Shown here in pieces: positions 56,901 through 64,000 of a stretch of 64,000 bases of DNA (positions are counted from its first letter, which is position 1; every line of letters starts with the position of its first letter). The stretch spans positions 2,740 to 66,739 of the forward strand of contig PLBY01000147.1 of NCBI GenBank assembly GCA_003134655.1. The letters are read 5' to 3'. The position numbers and the translations under genes are program-made. Origin of the DNA: Acidobacteriaceae bacterium. Lineage in GTDB: Bacteria; Acidobacteriota; Terriglobia; Terriglobales; Acidobacteriaceae. The notes under the pieces are model-generated. The model saw only the letters and a list, made by a program, of their open reading frames with translations. It made no database searches and had not been told where the DNA came from.

Positions 56901-57707
56901 TTTGGATTCTCCGGGGACGAGCCACCAATCGCCAACTCGATCTATCATGCACTGCAGTTTCGAGCGGAGAAGCGCTTTTCGCATGGGCTGGAGTTTCTCG
57001 CGACATACACTTTCTCCAAGTCGATTGACGATGCTTCGCTGACCAGTACCAACAGCGGCTATTTGGGAAGTTTTGCCAGTTTACAGAATCCAAATAATCC
57101 GGCTGGCGAACGAAGTCTCTCTTCCTTCGATATTCCTCAGGTCTTGCAGTTCAGTTACACCTACGAACTTCCGATCGGCAGGGGCAAATTCATCGGAGGC
57201 AATCTGCACCCGGTACTCAATGCCATTGTCGGTGGATGGCGCACCAACGGCATCTGGCGCTTTAACAGCGGCAGGCCGATCAATCCGATGCTCTATATCT
57301 CGCAGAGCCTGCCAACATATGGGCCGCAGCGTCCGAACCTGATCGGGACGCCACACCGTGCCGGAGGCAAAGATTCGGACTGGATCAACCAGTACTTCAC
57401 CAGCGCAGACGGAAGCAACTTCCTTGCGCAGCCAGCGCAGTACGCCATAGGAACAGCACCTCGTGCTCTGGGTTCCGTGCGCAATCCGGGCGCCGAAAAC
57501 GCGGACCTGTCCATTTTCAAAGAGTTCGGCCTGGGCACGGTTCGTGAAGGGATGCGCCTTGAATACCGTTTCGAGACCTTCAACACCTTCAACCATCCGC
57601 AGTTTTGCGGTCCCGACACGACGTTTGGCAGCCCCACCTTCGGCAAGATTTTTTACCAGTGCAATGGTCCACGCGAGGTGCAAATGGCGTTGAAGCTTTA
57701 CTGGTGA
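53916..57707 (+). CDS. Oar-like TonB-dependent receptor
   Basis: The 1,263-residue protein (ATG at 53916 with AAGGAGA; the open frame begins at 53724) has a long leader helix, a carboxypeptidase-regulatory-like Ig domain (residues about 45-130: GSVTGVVTDQTGGVISGANV, GRYLFRSVAPGTYNLSVKTA), a plug (DLPLNGRGVFNLAFLTPGV, NFSAEFGFSGATIINLVTRS) and a long 22-strand barrel. It ends in QMALKLYW, a typical barrel terminus. This class imports glycans or peptides in Acidobacteriota and Bacteroidota. Its place as last gene of the sugar operon points to glycan uptake. No SusD-like partner is encoded, which is normal in Acidobacteriota. Confidence 0.93.
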   Translation: MTESTLFNVASQGARRTSSLRIVAVVSLVAVLIFFQFVIPARAQLYAGSVTGVVTDQTGGVISGANVTLVDAEKGFTFVSKTDTTGRYLFRSVAPGTYNLSVKTAGFKEQNRIGIRVDVSQNVGVDFPMSVLGTLETVTVSTSAPLLGTQDAVGGQVVDRKFINDLPLNGRGVFNLAFLTPGVTEVDAACMGCSANNFISNGSRNATADILMDGVTTTNYEQNSGIRVDTYTPSVDAVEEFKVQESNFSAEFGFSGATIINLVTRSGTNKFHGSGYEFLRHYKMDANSYFNNQEGLPIPALRRNNFGGTIGGPIVKNKTFFFFDYEGMRLTSAAGPVFYGVPNDAERLGDFGEICGNNGGTFDAQGVCSSQTGQLWDPYSGTYDPAVGGARRLAPILYNNLSTYTSTVDANHPGNVILANDPGGAPYLLPSGPGNLIDPVAFKLMQYFPEPNRNVGSSSYDPFFNRVDSGSTKSSNNQWDLKIDHRFSEKNLLSAKYSQQASNSTPFNCFHNFADPCSSGPVTGTAHMFALNDNHMFSPTVLLNISYGVSRGTYFYPSNAGTFPKGTSAVDLLGEPAYMKSSGYDWFPAVGIGGGYGSAGPYNNIGTELYSYAKQGQETHHLIGTLDWVNGKHDIKFGAEGRLHRLNFTQPNYAPGGYYSFDQTGTSNYDPTCVPNPPDVNCDPIGGDGMASFLIGVQPNSWGMYEIPNSVASQNFEFGGFAQDNWKVNDKLTLNLGLRYELVLPRTERHNELNWLDPNATSPITLDGQHLKGGERFANSGDRHSYAADFKNIQPRFGFAYRALRNTVVRGGYGIYYSAWRGAVAGTSGVGQQGFDQLSYLVTSFGGDGATPAARMSNPYPNGPIQPPGSSLGLLNDVGYGGYGPIRYISNKVPYEQSWSFGVQHEIRGNLVLDASYIGKKGTHLYFANAGSINHLGPEIEHYTNAQLADLASFVDNPFADPNQSNASQIITDPNNPLLYSTIQKMQLLMPYPQFFGFSGDEPPIANSIYHALQFRAEKRFSHGLEFLATYTFSKSIDDASLTSTNSGYLGSFASLQNPNNPAGERSLSSFDIPQVLQFSYTYELPIGRGKFIGGNLHPVLNAIVGGWRTNGIWRFNSGRPINPMLYISQSLPTYGPQRPNLIGTPHRAGGKDSDWINQYFTSADGSNFLAQPAQYAIGTAPRALGSVRNPGAENADLSIFKEFGLGTVREGMRLEYRFETFNTFNHPQFCGPDTTFGSPTFGKIFYQCNGPREVQMALKLYW

Positions 57708-57764
57708 GACGACGCTGCAATATCTGCTGCGCTTGCAGTTCTACCAGACGGATTTTCCCACGCC

Positions 57765-57780
57765 CTTCCGTCGGCGGAAG
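57765..57780. terminator. Hairpin after TonB receptor gene
   Basis: CTTCCG/CGGAAG with a 4-nt loop (tcgg) lies 58 bp past the receptor stop, between convergent genes. Stable tetraloop, no T-run; a terminator is plausible. Confidence 0.4.
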
Positions 57781-57982
57781 CGGCCCGCGGAGTGTGAATC
57801 GACGGACGCGCAACGACGCCCAGGATTGACCGCAACGATTCGTCTTTGCTTCTGGCGTGCTATATCAGCGTATTTGTTGCCGCGGATTCGTCCGCAACCA
57901 GGCTGATTTTGGAGATGATGCGGATCGGCGCACGTCCCAGAGAGATCGCTGGCAGCGCATCGTCGAACTTCTCGGAGAGGAT

Positions 57983-58777
57983 TTACGATGCAAGTCGGGG
58001 ATACAATCGCGCACCAATGAAGACCAGGATGGTCGTGGTCACGAGGATGACAGCATAATCGCGACTGAGACCGAAGATGCTTGTGCTGCCGGCAAGCATG
58101 AAAGTGCGCAGGGCATCGACGACGTAGGTCAACGGATTCAGATGGGAAACGATCTTCAGCCAGTCCGGCATGATGGCGGTGGGATAAATCGCGTTGCTCG
58201 CAAAGAACAACGGCATGGTGAGCACCTGTCCTACTCCCATGAAGCGTTCGCGCGTCTTCACAATGCACGCGATGATGAGCGAAAACGTCGAGAACAGCGT
58301 CGCCGCGAGGACGACGATGACTAGCACGTTGAGGAGCGCGAGCGGGCTCCAATTCAGCTTCACCCCAAGAAGCAGCGAGAGACCGTAGACGACGACAGCT
58401 TGCGAGAGAGTGCGAATACCAGCGGAGAAGCCCTTGCCGAGCACCAGTGCCGCGCGCGGAGTGGGGCTGGCGAGGAATTTCTGCACAATGCCGAGGTCGC
58501 GCTCCCAGATGACGTTGATACCGTAAAAAATTGCCACGAAGAGAACGCTTTGCGCCAGGATGCCGGGAGCAATGAAGTCCAGATAGGGAATGTTGCCCGT
58601 GTGCATCGCCCCGCTGCGTGAGAAAACTTCCCCGAAGATGAGCAGCCAAAGCGCAGGTTGCATCGCGCGGGTGACGAGCTCCGTGAAGTCGTGGCGCAGC
58701 TTGCGCAACTCAAACTCAGTGATGACGAACGTCTTCTCGATGAAGCTCGCTAAAGGGTGGATGAAAGTCGCAGTCAT
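57983..58777 (-). CDS. ABC-2 type exporter permease (DrrB-like)
   Basis: The 264-residue membrane protein has six helices and a cytosolic N-terminal segment (FELRKLRHDFTELVTRAMQP), then LWLLIFGEVFSRSGA and the conserved FASNAIYPTAIMPDWLKIVSHLNP in pieces typical of DrrB/NodJ permeases. It forms a dimer with the ATPase encoded 9 bp upstream; together they should export a drug or lipid-like compound. The start lacks a strong ribosome-binding site, so coupling to the upstream gene is likely. Confidence 0.92.
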   Translation of the reverse strand: MTATFIHPLASFIEKTFVITEFELRKLRHDFTELVTRAMQPALWLLIFGEVFSRSGAMHTGNIPYLDFIAPGILAQSVLFVAIFYGINVIWERDLGIVQKFLASPTPRAALVLGKGFSAGIRTLSQAVVVYGLSLLLGVKLNWSPLALLNVLVIVVLAATLFSTFSLIIACIVKTRERFMGVGQVLTMPLFFASNAIYPTAIMPDWLKIVSHLNPLTYVVDALRTFMLAGSTSIFGLSRDYAVILVTTTILVFIGARLYPRLAS

Positions 58778-58786
58778 AGGGCCGGG

Positions 58787-59590
58787 CTAGCCAAGGCGCT
58801 GCGCCGTTGCACGTTCGGCGCCTATGTCGTGGAGGTTGCCGCCGGAATCAAGGGCGCTGCCGGCATAGTGAACGAAGACGTCATTGAGCGTGTGGCCGCC
58901 GTCGCCCAGCGAGGACTCGAGTTCTTTGCAGGTGCCAAGGGCATCCAGTTTGCCCAGGTGCATGATCGCGACGCGATCACAATAGCTCTGCGCCTCCTCC
59001 AGGTAATGGGTCGTGAAGAACAGGGTCGTTCCGTAGTTGGTCCGCAAATCAACGAGATGCTTCCAAACAGCGTCGCGCGCAATCGGGTCCAGTCCGACGG
59101 TCGGCTCATCGAGGAAGAGCACCCGCGGCCGATGCAGTGTGGACTGGGCGATTTCAAGGCGGCGGACCATGCCGCCGGAGTATTCCCCCACTAGGCGGCC
59201 GCCGTCAGCAGTGAGGCCCATGAACTCCAATGCCTCGCGGATACGCGCCTGCTGCTCGTGGTGTGCCAGGTCGTAGAGTTTGGCGAATATAAGCAGGTTC
59301 TCATAGCCAGTGAGCGAACCGTCCACGGAGACCGCCTGCGGCACATAACCGATGGCGCGGCGAACCTCGACCGCCTGGCTGGTTATGGAGAAACCGGCCA
59401 CGCGCGCCTCGCCCGAGGAAGGCGCCAATAGCGTGGTGAGCATCTTGATTGTGGTGGTCTTGCCAGCCCCGTTGGAGCCGAGCAAGCCGAAGACCTCACC
59501 GGCGTTGACTGAAAGGGTTAGAGCATCGACCGCCGTAAATGCGCCGAAGCGGCGAGTGAGCGCCTTGATTTCCAGAACGTTGTCGCCCAT
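58787..59590 (-). CDS. ABC transporter ATPase (DrrA-like)
   Basis: Walker A (GLLGSNGAGKTTTIKML), the signature motif (GEYSGGMVRRLEIAQS; SGG with a Met in place of Q), Walker B (VLFLDEPTVGLD) and the H-loop (FFTTHYLEEAQ) are all visible. The C-terminal extension (VFVHYAGSALDSGG) is of the DrrA type. It energises the permease encoded next. The ATG at 59590 is preferred over an in-frame upstream start at 59635, which adds a non-homologous leader. Confidence 0.93.
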   Translation of the reverse strand: MGDNVLEIKALTRRFGAFTAVDALTLSVNAGEVFGLLGSNGAGKTTTIKMLTTLLAPSSGEARVAGFSITSQAVEVRRAIGYVPQAVSVDGSLTGYENLLIFAKLYDLAHHEQQARIREALEFMGLTADGGRLVGEYSGGMVRRLEIAQSTLHRPRVLFLDEPTVGLDPIARDAVWKHLVDLRTNYGTTLFFTTHYLEEAQSYCDRVAIMHLGKLDALGTCKELESSLGDGGHTLNDVFVHYAGSALDSGGNLHDIGAERATAQRLG

Positions 59591-59804
59591 AAGAAAACCG
59601 ACGAGGCCGGGGACAGCGCCCCGAAGCAGCGCCAAGTCTGTGTACTACGGCTCACCCTTCGGGAATGTCGCAATCAAATCCGCTAAATCGATTCTCCCGA
59701 AATCGCCTTGCTGGCACCGGAAAGAAGCCGGCGCGAGCCAAAACAGTGGACCCGCGCCGATAATAGCCAAGCTGGCTGCGCTCCTGACCACAACGGATGA
59801 GCCG

Positions 59805-60383
59805 CTATTCTGCAACGCTGAGTGAAATGTTAACGCCCGGATACATCGGGTTGCACAAGTAGTACACGCCGTTAATCTCGACCACAAAAACGTCTTGCGT
59901 GTACAGCCAGTTGCTTGGCCACTGATCTACAAATTCGAACCAATAGCCGCCGTATTGGAAGCGGCGATCCCTGCTGTAATCGGCTTGACTGACGCGAAAC
60001 CTGTGTTCCTGTCCAAAATTGGCCTTGTACCGATCTTCGGGAATGCGGCCACCACCGGCATGCTGCGCCGGCTGTGCGGGCCGAGCCTGCTGTGCGTTTT
60101 TCTCTTCCTGCTTGCTGTTCTTGTCTTGCTGCTGCACGTTCTTCTCTTCTTGCTGAGTGTTCTTCTTTTCCTGCTGCGCGTTTTTCTCTTCCTGATTCGT
60201 ATTCTTTTCCTGCTGCGCGCTCTTCTCCCCTTGCTTTGCGGGTTGTGCCTTTTGCTCGTCCTGGGCTGGCTTAGCTTTCTGTTCCTCCTGCTGGTCGTGC
60301 TGCTCCTGTTGTGCGTATGCCGGAGCAGCGACTCCAAGGGTCATGGACAGAACAGCTGTACTGATTACTCCTATCAGTTTCAT
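59805..60383 (-). CDS. Secreted Gln/Lys/Glu heptad-repeat protein
   Basis: The ATG at 60383 has GGAGG eight bases upstream; earlier ATGs add no signal. The 192-residue protein has a signal peptide (GVISTAVLSMTLGVAAPAYA), then residues about 25-100 made of repeated QQEEKN-type heptads that should form a charged coil or disordered spacer. A conserved C-terminal domain (IPEDRYKANFGQEHRFRVSQ, WFEFVDQWPSNW, VVEINGVYYLCNPMYPG) follows. Similar C-terminal domains occur in small exported proteins of unknown role. The repeats make a long false frame on the other strand. An envelope-spacing or stress role is a guess. Confidence 0.75.
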   Translation of the reverse strand: MKLIGVISTAVLSMTLGVAAPAYAQQEQHDQQEEQKAKPAQDEQKAQPAKQGEKSAQQEKNTNQEEKNAQQEKKNTQQEEKNVQQQDKNSKQEEKNAQQARPAQPAQHAGGGRIPEDRYKANFGQEHRFRVSQADYSRDRRFQYGGYWFEFVDQWPSNWLYTQDVFVVEINGVYYLCNPMYPGVNISLSVAE

Positions 60384-60536
60384 GAGTGTTGCCTCCATTA
60401 TCGATTGCATTCGTTACGTACGCTTGCACTGCTGCAAGTGTCCTGTGGTCGCGTTGACCGGGTTGCCGATGGCCTCGCCCTACACAAGTTCTGGCTCTAT
60501 CGACGGCGCTCCTTTGAACAGAGAAGGCCGTACGTT

Positions 60537-60926
60537 CTAGTGATGTCCCACCAATTCTGCAGCCTCCGCTTCCGCTTTGGTCTTGTGCACTGTCCCGTCC
60601 GGGTGATTCGGCGGAGAGTAGATCGTATAGAGCTTCAACATCGCCGTTTTCGACGTATTCACTACGTTGTGGTACGTCCCCGCCGGAACCACGACCGCAT
60701 CTCCGTCGCGCACTTGGCGTTCCTCCTTCTCGTTGAAAACAAATTTGGCCTCTCCCCGCTCGATGCGGAAAAACTGGTCGACCTTCGGATGCACTTCATC
60801 GCCAATCTCTTCGCCCGGCCGCAGGCACATCACCACGAGCTGGGAGTGCTGAGCCGTGAATAACACCTGCCGGAAGTACGTGTTCTCCAAAGCCTGCTTT
60901 TCAATCGCTCCAACATATTCAGTCAT
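60537..60926 (-). CDS. Cupin-domain protein
   Basis: The 129-residue protein is a single small cupin: RPGEEIGDEVHPKVDQFFRI supplies metal ligands (Glu, His, and Gln-flanked positions), and VVPAGTYHNVVNT carries the second-motif His. Such proteins act as dioxygenases, isomerases or sensors; the substrate is unknown. GGGAG precedes the ATG. It is closely related to mannose-6-phosphate-isomerase-like cupins of soil bacteria. It stands alone between the repeat protein and the 49-residue membrane protein. Confidence 0.9.
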   Translation of the reverse strand: MTEYVGAIEKQALENTYFRQVLFTAQHSQLVVMCLRPGEEIGDEVHPKVDQFFRIERGEAKFVFNEKEERQVRDGDAVVVPAGTYHNVVNTSKTAMLKLYTIYSPPNHPDGTVHKTKAEAEAAELVGHH

Positions 60927-61025
60927 AGTCTTAAGTCTCCCGTTTGTCTTTGCTGTTTATGGGCTAATGAAGGCGCCAGGAGGCTACACCAGGCCTCCTG
61001 GTGTCGGCAATAGTTCCGCCTTTCT

Positions 61026-61175
61026 TCAACCCGCGCTTCGGCGTCCGCTCAGCAGGTTGATGACCAGAACCACCAACGCCACAACCAGAAGTAAGTGGAT
61101 CAGGGCTCCGCCGAAATGCAAACTGAAACCCAGGAGCCACAAAATCAGAAGAACAACCAAAATTGTCCAAAGCAT
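61026..61175 (-). CDS. 49-residue lmo0937-type membrane protein
   Basis: A perfect AGGAGGT lies six bases before an ATG on the minus strand. The product begins MLWTILVVLLILWLLGFSLH, continues with GGALIHLLLVVALVVLVINL and ends LLSGRRSAG: two membrane helices and a short basic tail. This matches the lmo0937/DUF5670 family of very small membrane proteins of unknown role, frequent near stress proteins such as CsbD and SYLF. It falls below common ORF-length limits. Confidence 0.9.
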   Translation of the reverse strand: MLWTILVVLLILWLLGFSLHFGGALIHLLLVVALVVLVINLLSGRRSAG

Positions 61176-61348
61176 GTTGACCTCCAGTGCTCGTTCGCGA
61201 GCACCTGAATGTGAGTCCTATCCAGACGTTCGCAAGAAAACCGCTTCGCGCGAACGAATAGAACAACATATGATGGACTCTGCTCGCGCTCGCATACGGC
61301 CAAGCGCCAGCTGTTGACAAACAACCGCAGAAGTCGAGTCCAGACGCC

Positions 61349-62041
61349 CTAGTCTTTGTTGACTCTGGCCTCAGCTTTGGCTCCGCGAACTTCCGCAAGG
61401 AACGGCTGGGCCGCGGCTGGAACCGGCACTCTGCCCAATAGCAAAGCCCGAGTTGTGACATTGCGTCCGTATATCGCACGTCGGGAATCACTGTCTTGAC
61501 GGAGCGATGCGCCTGTCAGCGTGAGCCCAGCGAACGCGCCCTTGGCACGGGAGTAGGTCAGGATTTCCGTATCCATCTTCCAATCCGTGCCAGCCGTGGC
61601 ATGCCGTCCAACTGGACCCGCTGCCGCGGAAGCGTCCGCTCCAACTTGGAAATTACTGGAGAGCAGCCTTTGCATGGCTTTGTCATTCTGAAAGATCATG
61701 ACCACGTCCACTGCTTCCACCCCGATCTGCAACCCCCAGCTTCCACCCGAAATCGTGATAAACGCCGGCGCGCTCCAGCCATCCGCCGTGCGACAAGTGG
61801 CTACGCCCTTGCCTCCTTCAGCTCCGAAGACCAAACCCCCTTTGACCATGTGCGGGATAACGGCTACGCACTTTGCATGCTCCAACACTTCTTCCGGGAT
61901 TCCCTTGTCAGGCATCCCCATAATTTCGTGCATCACGCTGGTGGCGTTGTCGAGCCGGTCGGTGGCATCTTCCCGCGCCGACCCCGCCCAGCACAGCGTG
62001 CCGAGACCAAACATCGCAAGTACAAAGATTACTTTTTTCAT
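61349..62041 (-). CDS. SYLF-domain lipid-binding protein (Ysc84-like)
   Basis: A signal peptide (VLAMFGLGTLCWAGS) leads into the SYLF domain: EHAKCVAVIPHMVKGGLVFG, GKGVATCRTADGWSAPAFIT, SGGSWGLQIGVEAVDVVMIF and a C-terminal YSRAKGAFAGLTLTGASLRQ. These domains bind phosphoinositide-type or other lipids in eukaryotes; bacterial members are exported and uncharacterised. The 230-residue length is typical. It lies with other small stress-type genes. GAGGATATTCC precedes the ATG. Confidence 0.93.
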   Translation of the reverse strand: MKKVIFVLAMFGLGTLCWAGSAREDATDRLDNATSVMHEIMGMPDKGIPEEVLEHAKCVAVIPHMVKGGLVFGAEGGKGVATCRTADGWSAPAFITISGGSWGLQIGVEAVDVVMIFQNDKAMQRLLSSNFQVGADASAAAGPVGRHATAGTDWKMDTEILTYSRAKGAFAGLTLTGASLRQDSDSRRAIYGRNVTTRALLLGRVPVPAAAQPFLAEVRGAKAEARVNKD

Positions 62042-62380
62042 GGAATATCCTCTTTTCTGTTACCTCTGCGCCGCTTCTCCGACTTCGTGCTGTGTCTTCG
62101 GCACAAACCAGGAGAAAATTCGGGCACACGAAGGTCAACTCGACCGTAACAAATCAGGATTAAAAGGGTCTGAGCAAAAATGCTCACACTTAGCACACGG
62201 AAATTCCCGCCAAATTGACGCGAGAAATCTATCTCCATTTTGTTCGGGTGAAGCCGAGGCACGGCCAGAGGTGGTCAATTCTGCTCAGACCTCATAAAGC
62301 CACGAGATTTACAAAGGTGGCAGCCCTCACAAATCCTCAGAAGAGCCGCAATCCGCGCTTTACGAGGGCGAAGGAGAAAT
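62042..62380. other. Divergent promoter region, no gene
   Basis: About 340 bp separate the SYLF gene (minus) from the CsbD gene (plus). No open frame here resembles a protein family. Promoters of both genes must lie in it; no clear consensus pair was found. Confidence 0.4.
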
Positions 62381-62596
62381 ATGAAAACCAGCACGAAAGA
62401 CAACATCAAGGGAAGTTTCCACGAAGTGAAGGGGACAATCAAAGAGGAGGTCGGAAAGGTCACGGGTAACCGCAATTTGAAAGCCGAAGGGAAAGCCGAA
62501 AAGAAGACGGGCAAAGTTCAACAGCGGATCGGCCATGCTAAAGAGGCCGTCGCCGACTTGAAAGGACAGCTGAAAGACTTAAAGAAAACTGGATAA
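62381..62596 (+). CDS. CsbD-family stress protein
   Basis: The 71-residue, Lys/Glu/Gly-rich protein has the CsbD layout: KDNIKGSFHEVKGTIKEEVG, then VTGNRNLKAEGKAEKKTGKV and a helical end. CsbD proteins are abundant general-stress proteins of unknown action. GGAGAAAT precedes the ATG. It is probably under a stress promoter, as elsewhere in the family. Confidence 0.93.
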   Translation: MKTSTKDNIKGSFHEVKGTIKEEVGKVTGNRNLKAEGKAEKKTGKVQQRIGHAKEAVADLKGQLKDLKKTG

Positions 62597-62806
62597 GCCA
62601 TTCGGGAATGAATCGGCGAAGTTGAAAACATTGAAAAGGCTGCAGGGTAAGGAGCACCGCGGCGCTATCGAACGTCAATAAATTATTCGGGCCTCCATTC
62701 TTTTCGTTACTTCTGCGAATGGTGGGAACGCAGAACCAAGCACTTGGGCGATTCGGATTGGCCGTCTCCCATCCTTCATGCACGGTAAGAATCAAGGAGA
62801 GTCTCA

Positions 62807-63688
62807 ATGCCCTACGTTCATGTCGGTCAAGAAAACTCCGGTGAAATCGATCTCTACTATGAAGATCATGGCGCCGGTGACCCCGTAGTCCTTATCCACG
62901 GATATCCCCTGAGCGGCGCTTCGTGGGAGAAGCAGGTCGCGGTGCTTCTGGCCGCAGGTCACCGTGTCATCACCTATGACCGCCGAGGGTTCGGCAAGTC
63001 CAGCCAACCAACAACCGGCTACAACTACGACACCTTCGCTGAGGACCTGCACAAGCTCGTGACGCAGCTCAAGCTGCGTGATTTTGCGCTGGTTGGTTTC
63101 TCGATGGGTGGCGGCGAAGTCGCCCGCTACTTGGGGAAACACGGAACGAAGGGCGTGAGCAAAGCCGCATTTATCTCCGCCGTCCCACCGTTCCTGCTGA
63201 AGACACACGACAACCCGGAGGGCGTGGACGGCAGCATCTTCGAGGGAATCCAGAAAGCAATCGTCGTCGACCGTTATGCGTTCTTCACGGAGTTTTTCAA
63301 GAACTTCTACAACACGGACCTCTTGCTGGGCAAACGTGTTAGCGAACAGGCCATTCAGTCCAACTGGAACGTCGCGTGTGGCGCCTCGGCTACGGCCTGT
63401 CTCGCTTGCGTACCGACATGGCATGAGGACTTCCGCAAGGATCTGACCGGCATCGACGTGCCCACCCTGGTCATGCAAGGCGATGCGGATCGGATTCTGC
63501 CTATCACTGCCTCGGGGCTACGCATTGCCAAACTGATAAAGGGGGCTCGCCTAGTGGTGGTGAAGGATGGACCGCACTGCATAACCTGGACCCATGCCGC
63601 CGAAGTGAACTCTGAATTGGTTAACTTCCTTGGGAAAGGGCTTGCGAAGCATGTAACCGCAGCCCCCAAGAAAGAAGCGGTCGCATAG
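62807..63688 (+). CDS. Alpha/beta hydrolase (non-haem chloroperoxidase-like)
   Basis: The 293-residue protein has the oxyanion start VVLIHGYPLSGASWEKQ, the nucleophile Ser in GFSMGGGEVARYLG, the acid Asp in MQGDADRILPI and the His in GPHCITWTHA. This set and VITYDRRGFGKSSQPTTGYN match cofactor-free haloperoxidase/esterase members. It probably hydrolyses an ester; halogenation by this family is a side activity. AAGGAG lies before the ATG. A strong terminator follows. The protein has a C-terminal tail of about 20 residues after the core. Confidence 0.93.
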   Translation: MPYVHVGQENSGEIDLYYEDHGAGDPVVLIHGYPLSGASWEKQVAVLLAAGHRVITYDRRGFGKSSQPTTGYNYDTFAEDLHKLVTQLKLRDFALVGFSMGGGEVARYLGKHGTKGVSKAAFISAVPPFLLKTHDNPEGVDGSIFEGIQKAIVVDRYAFFTEFFKNFYNTDLLLGKRVSEQAIQSNWNVACGASATACLACVPTWHEDFRKDLTGIDVPTLVMQGDADRILPITASGLRIAKLIKGARLVVVKDGPHCITWTHAAEVNSELVNFLGKGLAKHVTAAPKKEAVA

Positions 63689-63719
63689 ACAGACTGTTCT
63701 TTAAATTGTTGCTTTCCCA

Positions 63720-63753
63720 GGGTGCCGTACGAAACCGGCACCCAACCTTTTCG
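63720..63753 (+). terminator. Rho-independent terminator
   Basis: GGGTGCCG and CGGCACCC form a perfect 8-bp stem over an 8-nt loop, followed by CAACCTTTTCG with a short T-run, 32 bp after the hydrolase stop. This is the best terminator in the window. Confidence 0.75.
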
Positions 63754-63885
63754 TACGACGCCCGTCACGAATCGCTAAACTCCACCGCTTTGCAGCAAAG
63801 CCCCGTTAGCCACTCGAATCGGAGACTGGATGAAAACGCTTCGACTCCCGCTGCCATGGCAAGCATCCAACGGGTCGAGTTCGAG

Positions 63886-64000
63886 CTAGGCGGACTCTTC
63901 AAGTTCTACTGCGTATCGCTTTGCGGCAGACTGTATCCGCTTCCACGCCGCGCGACGTTCCGCTTCCGTAACGCCCTTCACCTGATTGAAGCGCGCAACA
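63886..64000 (-). CDS. Partial gene, C-terminal end (DUF6582-like)
   Basis: The minus strand reads in from the window edge as VARFNQVKGVTEAERRAAWK, then RIQSAAKRYAVELEESA and TAG at 63886-63888. The helical, charged end with FNQVKGV and AWxRI resembles the C-terminal tail of DUF6582/ChaB-like acidobacterial proteins. Only about 37 residues are seen, so the assignment is tentative. Confidence 0.45.
   Translation of the reverse strand, partial: VARFNQVKGVTEAERRAAWKRIQSAAKRYAVELEESA

Noticed and set aside
57741..58649. 302-residue minus-strand frame
   Set aside because: It overlaps the ABC permease on the same strand in another frame and has no family features, whereas the permease is clear.
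59895..60863. 322-residue plus-strand open frame, Leu/Phe-rich
   Set aside because: It is the antisense of the Gln/Lys/Glu repeat gene and of the cupin gene; CTT/TTC-rich repeats mimic membrane helices.

Overview
The window reads as chromosomal DNA of a soil-type Acidobacteriota (Terriglobia-like) bacterium. The signs are an Oar/SusC-like TonB-dependent receptor with an N-terminal carboxypeptidase-regulatory domain, an adjacent DUF3300/DUF2950 pair, an acidobacterial-type ATP synthase b-like subunit, SYLF, CsbD and DUF4136 proteins, and moderately high GC content. This assignment is inference from gene families. No rRNA, complete tRNA, CRISPR array, integrase or transposase was recognised.

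Left part (1 to about 43.2 kb) is a mosaic of accessory functions on both strands. It holds an outer-membrane protein and DoxX; a signalling cluster (sigma-54 activator, free receiver, PAS histidine kinase, FixJ-like regulator) with the scar of a lost second kinase; the DUF3300/DUF2950 pair; two intact aldo/keto reductases and a multicopper oxidase; an EamA half-transporter and an MBL-fold enzyme; a run of genes broken by single stop codons (aldo/keto reductase, DUF4136, SpoIIE-type phosphatase); a molybdenum formate dehydrogenase with DUF1641; an MFS transporter overlapping a beta-hydroxyacid dehydrogenase; an ECF sigma factor followed by an RND efflux operon; a broken orphan ATP synthase b-like gene overlapping an Hsp20 gene; a PQQ-type sugar dehydrogenase fused to cytochrome c; a diadenylate-cyclase-like protein; a luciferase-like monooxygenase; and a formaldehyde dehydrogenase beside a frameshifted GlcG gene. 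Ten broken genes or gene scars fall in this part.

At 43,213-43,231 lies a 19-nt match to the 3' end of a bacterial tRNA-Ser (end of T-loop, T-stem, acceptor strand, CCA) with no tRNA body, plus a partial second copy 66 nt further on. This looks like an attachment-site scar. Its orientation would put an integrated element to its left, which fits all recognised broken genes lying left of it.

Right part (43.5 to 64 kb) has intact, tightly packed genes. A GntR/UTRA regulator diverges from a 13-kb, eight-gene operon: three glycoside-hydrolase-like proteins and a GH43-like protein, a ROK sugar kinase, a SIS-domain isomerase/deaminase, an FHS-type sugar transporter and a 1,263-residue TonB-dependent receptor. 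Together these outline uptake, hydrolysis, phosphorylation and isomerisation of a carbohydrate, plausibly an amino sugar. Downstream come a DrrAB-like ABC exporter and a set of small envelope or stress proteins (Gln/Lys/Glu repeat protein, cupin, 49-residue membrane protein, SYLF, CsbD, alpha/beta hydrolase). A partial gene runs off the right edge.
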